Source: JACPYF01 sp947085845 | GTDB lineage: Bacteria > Patescibacteriota > Saccharimonadia > Saccharimonadales > Saccharimonadaceae | Reading direction: 5' to 3' | NCBI GenBank assembly: GCA_947085845.1 | Contig: CAMTXO010000002.1 | Location: 1-64,000, forward strand | Length of the DNA: 64,000 nucleotides | Part shown: positions 59,257-64,000 of the stretch, piece after piece | How the letters are laid out: each line of letters starts with the position of its first letter | Numbering within the stretch: position 1 is the first letter of the stretch | Program-made: the position numbers and the translations under genes | Notes under the pieces: model-generated | What the model was told of the DNA's origin: nothing | Database searches by the model: none | What the model saw: the letters and a program-made list of their open reading frames with translations, nothing else

Positions 59257-60172
59257 ATTTTAAGAAATCATCTACTTTCGGTGGTGTTCCGCTCACCGAA
59301 ATAGCTCCTACATGCATGTTACCCTCAAACCCTTTCCAATGCTGCCATACCCTACTGGCAAATTTCATTTGTTGTAGCTTTTTAGGTGTTATAGCATTCA
59401 AGCCATCCCCATACTTTGCATTTTTGCGATATTTTACCTCAATTAAATAGATTTCATCATTTTTTTGAGCGGTAATATCAATCTCACATAACTTAGTTCG
59501 CCAATTTTGATCTATTACATCGAAGCCATTTTGTCTTAAATAATCAGCCGCAACATCTTCGGCAATTCTGCCTGTGGTGTTCGAGACTTTATCAATTTTT
59601 TTCGTCACAAGTTCTACACCTAAAGCCTTTTTTACAGGAGCAAAACTGAGCCTATGTAGTTCAGTTGCACCATATGATGTAAGAGCATTCGAGTGAGTAG
59701 CGGTTCCATATCCAACATGTTTTTCAAAACTATATTCAGGATACTCCTTGCCCGCAATTTCACTCATGTAATAGTCCCTAGCAACTTTAGCAACAATACT
59801 TGCAGCGGATACACTTGGTATAAGTAGGTCAGCTTTTTTTAGGGTAGTGACTCGAGGATCATCTAGTAAATTGATAGTTCCGTCTATGATAATTTCGTCA
59901 TACGCTACATTGATGTCTTTTACTGCAAGACGAGCTGCCATATTGAGAGCCTCGCTCAACCCTATGCGGTCGATAGTCTCTGCGGATACCCAGCCAAGAC
60001 CAATTGCTACAGCCTGCTCTTTTATTTGCTTCGCCAGCACTTGTCTTTTTTTAGCCGTTAGTTTTTTACTATCTGTTAAACCTTCTATTTGGCTTTCGCC
60101 GAGCACAACAGCACCGACGACAAGCGGGCCCGCCCAAGCACCACGACCTACTTCATCTATGCCTAGTATCAT
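59249..60172 (-). CDS. rnhB: RNase HII fused to a YraN-type endonuclease domain
   Basis: 307 aa from ATG at 60170-60172; TATACT (60179-60184) 6 nt upstream sets it. Residues 1-190: RNase HII with GIDEVGRGAWAGPLV (catalytic DE), IIDGTINLL, ASIVAKVARDYYM and HVGYGTATHSNAL. Residues 198-307: YraN/UPF0102 (TGRIAEDVAADYLRQNGF, NWRTKLCEIDITAQKNDEIYLIEVKYRKN, the D..ExK site). The two genes are often neighbours; here they are one protein. It would cut RNA in RNA-DNA hybrids and perhaps process branched DNA. Confidence 0.92.
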   Translation of the reverse strand: MILGIDEVGRGAWAGPLVVGAVVLGESQIEGLTDSKKLTAKKRQVLAKQIKEQAVAIGLGWVSAETIDRIGLSEALNMAARLAVKDINVAYDEIIIDGTINLLDDPRVTTLKKADLLIPSVSAASIVAKVARDYYMSEIAGKEYPEYSFEKHVGYGTATHSNALTSYGATELHRLSFAPVKKALGVELVTKKIDKVSNTTGRIAEDVAADYLRQNGFDVIDQNWRTKLCEIDITAQKNDEIYLIEVKYRKNAKYGDGLNAITPKKLQQMKFASRVWQHWKGFEGNMHVGAISVSGTPPKVDDFLKSI

Positions 60173-60273
60173 CACTTTAGTATAGACTACTAGACCAAAT
60201 CATATTACTATTAGGTTAGTTCTAAAGGCGATAGCTTTTGGATAGAACCTCGACACAAGAAGGAGATAGACTC

Positions 60274-60354
60274 TTGAATCAAAACAACGGAGGCGGCGGC
60301 CGCGTGAATCGTGGCGGCGGTGCAAATCCCGCTCGCGGAGGCGGCGGCAAATAG
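60274..60354 (+). CDS. Gly/Arg-rich microprotein
   Basis: 26 codons from TTG to TAG with AAGGAG 8 nt upstream (60260-60265). The product is made mostly of Gly runs with Arg, Asn and Lys (GGGGRVNRGGG, then ARGGGGK), resembling RGG-type RNA-binding tails. A hairpin (TTTGGTCT/AGACCAAA, 60354-60376) follows. The frame is short, so chance is possible, but site, spacing and composition agree. It would belong to the RNA-rich region that follows. Confidence 0.5.
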   Translation: MNQNNGGGGRVNRGGGANPARGGGGK

Positions 60355-60377
60355 TTTGGTCTAATATCAGACCAAAA

Positions 60378-60640
60378 CAATGTCCGAACGCTGCTCGAGA
60401 AGCCGAGAACTGCGAGTAGCCCTTTCTGTTCGGCAACTCATACCAACGAACAGTGCGACAATGATGTCTGCGCTGTTCGTTGGCGAGTCTTATACGAATA
60501 GGCGACTATACCCTCTTCGCGGGTATGTGGCGCCTAATGCCAAGCGGGTGGTGTGAGAGGTTTCCACCTTTTCCTCTCCACCCCCGTCGTTGGCTCTCCT
60601 TGTACGGCCATCTTTCACTCGAAAGATGGCTATTTTTATT
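60378..60640 (+). ncRNA. Structured non-coding region 1 ending in a terminator
   Basis: No coding frame is convincing. Helices: CCAACGAACAG (about 60442) with CTGTTCGTTGG (about 60480); ATACCC with GGGTAT; GTGAGAGG with CCTCTCCAC; and a terminator GCCATCTTTC/GAAAGATGGC followed by TATTTTTATT (60606-60640). It could be the 3' part of the transcript carrying the microprotein. No match to RNase P, tmRNA or SRP signatures was found by eye. Confidence 0.45.
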
Positions 60641-60669
60641 GTATTTTTGTATAAAACACAAAAAAAGTG

Positions 60670-60698
60670 TTTACAACAAAAAACATAAGTCTTATACT
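60670..60698 (+). promoter_or_regulatory. Promoter of non-coding RNA 2
   Basis: TTTACA (60670-60675), 17 bp, TATACT (60693-60698). Confidence 0.6.
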
Positions 60699-60704
60699 AA
60701 TTTA

Positions 60705-60996
60705 TAGTTAGGGTTCTAGGATCCTCGACGTACCAATACAAACAGACAAGAAAAAGCTTAGTTTGAGGCAGGATGCCAACAAACTTGGAAAGCGTGCCGT
60801 CGCGAATCGATCGAGTTCGCTTGATCGAAGCATAGATTGCATGCGATGTTTTCCAAGAAAAAGGTCACCCCTCAAAAACCAAAAATATCACACGTAGTGC
60901 TCCCTCTAGGGTTCATTGGTCGTGGTATTTGCCTCGAAAGATAGTGCATAGACAGGTGGCACTTTCGAGTGTCACCTGTCACGAGGCTTTTTCTTG
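60705..60996 (+). ncRNA. Candidate non-coding RNA 2 (about 290 nt)
   Basis: Starts after a good promoter and ends in a nested terminator: GCCTCG (about 60931) with CGAGGC, enclosing GACAGGTG...CACCTGTC, then TTTTTC. The interior has further helices (GATCGA, TTCGCTTGATCGAA). No coding frame stands out. Identity unknown. Confidence 0.45.
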
Positions 60997-61020
60997 TCTC
61001 ATTTTTTGTATAAAAAAGTA

Positions 61021-61049
61021 TTGACAATAAACATTTTTTGTGCTAATAT
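61021..61049 (+). promoter_or_regulatory. Promoter of non-coding RNA 3
   Basis: Perfect TTGACA (61021-61026), 17 bp, TAATAT (61044-61049), with an upstream TG. The strongest promoter in the window. Confidence 0.7.
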
Positions 61050-61055
61050 AGTTAT

Positions 61056-61330
61056 TAAGTCAAGATAATTATCGTGATGATAAGCTTGACTGAACTTTGA
61101 TAGACATGGAATCAGTGAGTGTATAACCGCATTTTTTATAAATAAGTGCGGCGTGAGAAGCCACTATATTCCCAATCAAAGCGTAATGAGCGCGGTAACA
61201 GAGGTACCCCCTCGCAATTTACCTGTGCCTACGCACGAACGAGTGCTCTGAACCTTCGACCTCTGGTCTTGGTAGTAGCTCTCGTTCACCCACCTCTGCG
61301 GGTGGCGCCATTTTTCGGCGCCACCCGCGA
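61056..61330 (+). ncRNA. Candidate non-coding RNA 3 (about 275 nt)
   Basis: Helices: AGTCAAG with CTTGACT; CCGCA with TGCGG; GAACGAG (61237 region) with CTCGTTC; CCACC with GGGTGG; and a final GGGTGGCGCC/GGCGCCACCC hairpin near 61300-61327. No frame is protein-like. Identity unknown; a transcript of this strength and fold is likely functional. Confidence 0.45.
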
Positions 61331-61353
61331 GGGAATCACATTTTGAACTATTA

Positions 61354-61384
61354 AAAAACGCCCACATGTATGGGCGTTTTCTTA
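61354..61384. terminator. Bidirectional terminator between ncRNA 3 and rplS
   Basis: AAAACGCCCA, 6 nt, TGGGCGTTTT, flanked by A- and T-rich runs. Confidence 0.8.
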
Positions 61385-61398
61385 TTGTATAAAAAACT

Positions 61399-61935
61399 TT
61401 ATTCTTTTGTCTCAGATGTTTCGGAGTGACGTGCTTCAACTTCTGCTTGTTTTGCAGCTAATTCTGCTTCCTCAGCTGCTTTGGCTTCTGCTTTTTCTGC
61501 GGCTGCTTTAGCTGCTTCTTCCTTTAGGCGAGCTGCTTCAGCTTCGGCCTTTGGATCATGTACATCGTTGACAGCTAGACGATCAAAATCTGCACCTTTT
61601 AGACGAGCGCTTTTACCACTACGGGCACGAAGGTAGCTAAGATAGTTTCGGCGAACTTTGCTACGGCGTACAATTTCAACTTTTTCTACCAGTGGGCTAT
61701 GTAGCAAGAAACTTTTTTCTACACCTACGCCACTGGCAATTTTACGTACAGTTATACGGCTAGTATGGCTGTTTTTACGGTCAGTACGGATAACAACACC
61801 CTCAAATATCTGAATACGTTCTTTGTTGCCTTCTTTGATCTTTTGGTGAACTTTCACCGTGTCACCACTACGAGCATCAACAACAGATGGCTTCATCTGC
61901 GCTTTGTTTACCTTGTCGATTAATGCAAAACTCAT
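61399..61935 (-). CDS. rplS: Ribosomal protein L19 with a long Ala/Glu tail
   Basis: 178 aa. Residues 1-115 are L19: GDTVKVHQKIKEGNKERIQIFEGVVI, SFLLHSPLVEKVEIVRRSKVRRNYLSYLR. L19 lies at the subunit interface. The last 60 residues (from about 125) are an Ala/Glu/Lys-rich helix (EAARLKEEAAKAAAEKAEAK), well beyond the usual L19 length of 115-120. Such extensions are common in CPR ribosomal proteins; their role is unknown. Usual neighbours trmD and rimM are not adjacent. Confidence 0.95.
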   Translation of the reverse strand: MSFALIDKVNKAQMKPSVVDARSGDTVKVHQKIKEGNKERIQIFEGVVIRTDRKNSHTSRITVRKIASGVGVEKSFLLHSPLVEKVEIVRRSKVRRNYLSYLRARSGKSARLKGADFDRLAVNDVHDPKAEAEAARLKEEAAKAAAEKAEAKAAEEAELAAKQAEVEARHSETSETKE

Positions 61936-62021
61936 ACTTTATTCTCTCTGATTACTTTTCTGACTCAATTAGTATTCAACTATATCACACCCCAGTCAAA
62001 ATGCCAAGACTTTAGTAGTAT

Positions 62022-62050
62022 TTGATTTATAGTATATTAAGTTATATAAT
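62022..62050 (+). promoter_or_regulatory. Promoter for the gene at 62151
   Basis: TTGATT (62022-62027), 17 bp, TATAAT (62045-62050). The leader of about 95 nt has two hairpins (GTAGG/CCTAC and AGCGA/TCGCT) before AGGAGG. Confidence 0.65.
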
Positions 62051-62150
62051 ATAGACAATTCCTTGCTTACATAGCGGGGTGTGGGTAGGATTTATGCCTA
62101 CGCAAACAGTTAATAGCGAGACTTATATCGCTCGAACATAGGAGGCCTTT

Positions 62151-62468
62151 ATGGCCACAACATCGTATATTGCACGCGGCCCGAGTGTCGTAGAGTTGGG
62201 TATATCTTGGGGATATGCCTTTCGACTAAGTAACCCCCATCTCGTCGAGTTCTTGGTTAGCACCGGTGGAGGTGCTAGTCGAAAAGAGCGTGTGATGATT
62301 ACTGAGCTCAAGTACAAGAAGAACAATCAAAGAGTTGTCCTTTTCCGAGGACGACTTGAGCGTTTCGATGGTGATCTGACCCAAGAAATCTACGGTCAGT
62401 ACCAACCCGACGCAAGGGTTGGCTATTACGAGCTTGTTGAGAGCAATCTCGTTGCAGAGATCATCTGA
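62151..62468 (+). CDS. Small orphan protein, unknown
   Basis: 105 aa with AGGAGG 6-10 nt before the ATG. Soluble; beta-rich pattern (SVVELGISWGYAFRL, VVLFRGRLERFDGDL) with a basic middle. No family recognised. Own promoter, folded leader and strong terminator, and higher GC than the neighbours, like the other orphan units of this window. Confidence 0.6.
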   Translation: MATTSYIARGPSVVELGISWGYAFRLSNPHLVEFLVSTGGGASRKERVMITELKYKKNNQRVVLFRGRLERFDGDLTQEIYGQYQPDARVGYYELVESNLVAEII

Positions 62469-62475
62469 TCTCACC

Positions 62476-62512
62476 CCCCTGCTGAGCGCAAGCTCGCAGG
62501 GGGTTTTATTTT
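62476..62512 (+). terminator. Strong terminator
   Basis: CCCCCTGC-T-GAGC, loop GCAA, GCTC-GCAGGGGG, then TTTTATTTT. The malic enzyme promoter starts directly after it. Confidence 0.8.
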
Positions 62513-62530
62513 GGTGATATAATTGTATGT

Positions 62531-63667
62531 ATGAACTATGATGAGCTGGCTCTAGAACTACACAAAAAATACAAAGGTAAAATAACCACAAAACTTCGTG
62601 ATGATGAAGAATTAACACGTGATAAATTAAGCGCGTATTACACCCCTGGCGTTGCAGCCGTTAGTAAAGCTATCGCTGACGACCCTGCAAAACTAAAAGA
62701 ATATACTTGGACGAATAATCTAGTTGCTGTTATTTCTGACGGCTCGTCTGTACTGGGTCTCGGAAATATCGGACCAAAAGCGAGTATGCCAGTTATGGAA
62801 GGCAAGGCACTCCTTTTTAAGCATTTCGCAGATATAGACTCTGTACCTATCACCCTAGATGTTCACTCAACTGATGAGATTGTGGCAACTATAAAAGCTA
62901 TTGCACCGAGCTTTGGGGCAATCAACCTAGAAGATTTTGCAGCGCCTCAGTGTTTTGAGATAGAAGAGCGGCTAAAAGCCGATCTAGATATCCCAGTATT
63001 TCACGATGATCAGCACGGTACAGCAATTGTTGTATTAGCAGGGTTGATCAATGCAATGAAAGTAACTGGTCGCGAACTGCGCGATGCAAAGATTGTTGTT
63101 AGTGGCGTCGGCGCAGCAGGTACAGCTATCATAAAGCTCCTGAATAAGTATGCACAACCTCGTATATTTGCAGTCGATAGCAAGGGAATTATTAGTGCAA
63201 ATCGTACAGATTTAACTGAACATAAAAAAGAAATTCTAAAATATAGTAATCTCTCTGGCATAGATGGATCACTCGAAGATATTCTGCAGGGGTGTGATAT
63301 TTTCATTGGAGTTTCGAAAGCGGGGCTTTTAACTACCGAAATGGTCAAAACTATGGACAAAGACCCGATCATTTTTGCGCTAGCCAACCCAACCCCTGAA
63401 ATAATGCCCGATGAGGCGAAAGCTGCTGGCGCTGCAATTGTTGCAACAGGTCGTAGCGACCTACCAAACCAAGTCAACAATGCTCTTGCCTTCCCTGGAA
63501 TATTCCGCGGGGCACTCGATAACAACGTACAACAAATTACAGATGAACATAAAATAGCAGCAGCAAAAGCAATAGCAGAGTTAGTAGAAAACCCAACAGC
63601 TGATGAAATTATTCCTTCAGTGATGAACGACCAACTCGTTCCTGCAATTGCAAAAGTAATTATTTAA
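62531..63667 (+). CDS. Malic enzyme (NAD(P)-dependent, short type)
   Basis: 378 aa. YYTPGVAAVSKAI (catalytic Tyr region), VISDGSSVLGLGNIGPKASMPVMEGKALLFK (catalytic Lys), NLEDFAAPQCFEIE and FHDDQHGTAIV (metal site), VVSGVGAAGTAIIKLL (nucleotide binding, GxGxxG) and FALANPTPEI. It decarboxylates malate to pyruvate. The short bacterial form lacks the phosphotransacetylase domain. TATAAT with upstream TG (62518-62523) is 7 nt before the ATG, so leaderless. Confidence 0.93.
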   Translation: MNYDELALELHKKYKGKITTKLRDDEELTRDKLSAYYTPGVAAVSKAIADDPAKLKEYTWTNNLVAVISDGSSVLGLGNIGPKASMPVMEGKALLFKHFADIDSVPITLDVHSTDEIVATIKAIAPSFGAINLEDFAAPQCFEIEERLKADLDIPVFHDDQHGTAIVVLAGLINAMKVTGRELRDAKIVVSGVGAAGTAIIKLLNKYAQPRIFAVDSKGIISANRTDLTEHKKEILKYSNLSGIDGSLEDILQGCDIFIGVSKAGLLTTEMVKTMDKDPIIFALANPTPEIMPDEAKAAGAAIVATGRSDLPNQVNNALAFPGIFRGALDNNVQQITDEHKIAAAKAIAELVENPTADEIIPSVMNDQLVPAIAKVII

Positions 63668-63702
63668 AAGAGAAAATCCCCCGCCTTTTAGTGACGGGGG
63701 AT
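63667..63702 (-). terminator. Terminator of the partial gene at the window end
   Basis: ATCCCCCG and CGGGGGAT around 11 nt; on the minus strand it is followed by TTTCTCTTTT. It also lies just after the malic enzyme stop. Confidence 0.65.
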
Positions 63703-63725
63703 GTATCTTGTTGCTCGTTCAGCTC

Positions 63726-64000
63726 TCAAACTGCCTTCAGTTGAGTGCTCCCTAGCGATGTTTGGAGTTTTGCCAGCTCTGCCTCCAGATCATCAAGCGA
63801 CTTTCTGTCTGCCTGAGCAGATACTCGAAAATTGTTCTTGAGATTTCTGGAGTACTGCCTTGTGAGATTTTCAATCTCACCCGTCACAATGCTGATGCGT
63901 GTACTGATGTGCGCAGCAACAATGGCCCGAGCTGCGAGAATCGATGCCTGAATGTCTTGTTCAGTAATCGGGTACTCGCTACGAACCTTGTCGAGCGTTA
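63726..64000 (-). CDS. C-terminal part of a coiled-coil protein (runs off the window)
   Basis: The minus-strand frame is open from the window edge to a TGA at 63726-63728 (about 90 codons). It reads as one long amphipathic helix (ASILAARAIVAAHISTRI, LTRQYSRNLKNNFRV, KSLDDLEAELAKLQTSL). No start is inside the window, so the full protein cannot be judged. Composition is GC-richer than malic enzyme. The terminator at 63667-63702 fits its strand. Confidence 0.6.
   Translation of the reverse strand, partial: TLDKVRSEYPITEQDIQASILAARAIVAAHISTRISIVTGEIENLTRQYSRNLKNNFRVSAQADRKSLDDLEAELAKLQTSLGSTQLKAV

Noticed and set aside
60378..61330. rnpB, ssrA (tmRNA) or ffs in the RNA-rich gap
   Set aside because: I looked for their most conserved stretches and found none. 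The region is therefore left as unidentified candidate RNAs.
61146..61346. 66-codon plus-strand frame
   Set aside because: Low-quality composition, no ribosome-binding site, and it overlaps the helices of the candidate RNA.
62870..62900. CTGATGA in malic enzyme as a hammerhead core
   Set aside because: No GAAA or pairing follows; it is coding sequence.
1..64000. CRISPR array
   Set aside because: No regularly spaced repeats and no cas-like genes were seen.

Overview
The window looks like chromosome from a small-genome bacterium of the Candidate Phyla Radiation, most likely Candidatus Saccharibacteria (TM7). This is an inference from gene content: broken-up S10 and str ribosomal regions, DUF2207, DUF5679, serine-recombinase debris, and reduced metabolism beside a minimal aerobic respiratory chain. 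UGA is used as a stop, so the Gly-UGA code of Gracilibacteria and Absconditabacteria is not in use. There are no rRNA genes and no CRISPR array.

Layout. 0-7.9 kb: the start of rplC, then rpsJ, small membrane proteins, a lipoprotein, a membrane-anchored metallophosphoesterase, tuf and a DUF2207 protein. 7.9-8.2 kb: tRNA-Leu, tRNA-Cys and tRNA-Gly. 8.2-17.3 kb: an island that begins with a decayed serine recombinase beside tRNA-Gly and carries a CsoR-controlled copper operon, a disulfide pair (VKOR and a DsbA-like protein), cytochrome bd subunits and a zinc-type CDF transporter. 17.3-25 kb: small enzymes, including an acetylglutamate kinase behind a textbook arginine leader-peptide attenuator, and an alpha/beta hydrolase broken by a stop codon. 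25-29 kb: an orphan gene whose transcript has complementary ends and is followed by a complete type III hammerhead ribozyme, then tRNA-Phe and a 2.7-kb insertion that ends in a partial tRNA-Phe copy. 29-46 kb: coaE, a stomatin, divergent NDH-2 and FAD-oxidase genes, typA, recG, tyrS and several orphans. 46-64 kb: a class A PBP, PIN-TRAM protein, radA, clpC (with CIRCE), nusA, M1 aminopeptidase, an RNase HII-YraN fusion, a 1.2-kb cluster of apparent non-coding RNAs, rplS, malic enzyme and the end of a coiled-coil gene.

Two expression styles are visible. About twenty first-in-operon genes have a TATAAT-like hexamer ending exactly 6-8 nt before the ATG and no Shine-Dalgarno site, which predicts leaderless mRNAs. 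In contrast, ribosomal genes, operon-internal genes and most orphan accessory genes have clear AGGAG sites; the orphans often have structured 5' leaders and strong hairpin terminators as well, and look more recently acquired.

Working together (inferred): NDH-2 and the FAD-linked hydroxyacid oxidase would reduce a quinone, cytochrome bd would oxidise it with O2, and VKOR would feed electrons from secreted thiols, via the DsbA-like protein, into the same pool. CsoR, the Met/His-rich proteins and the CopB-type ATPase would protect the envelope from copper. No quinone synthesis genes are seen here, so the quinone would have to come from elsewhere.
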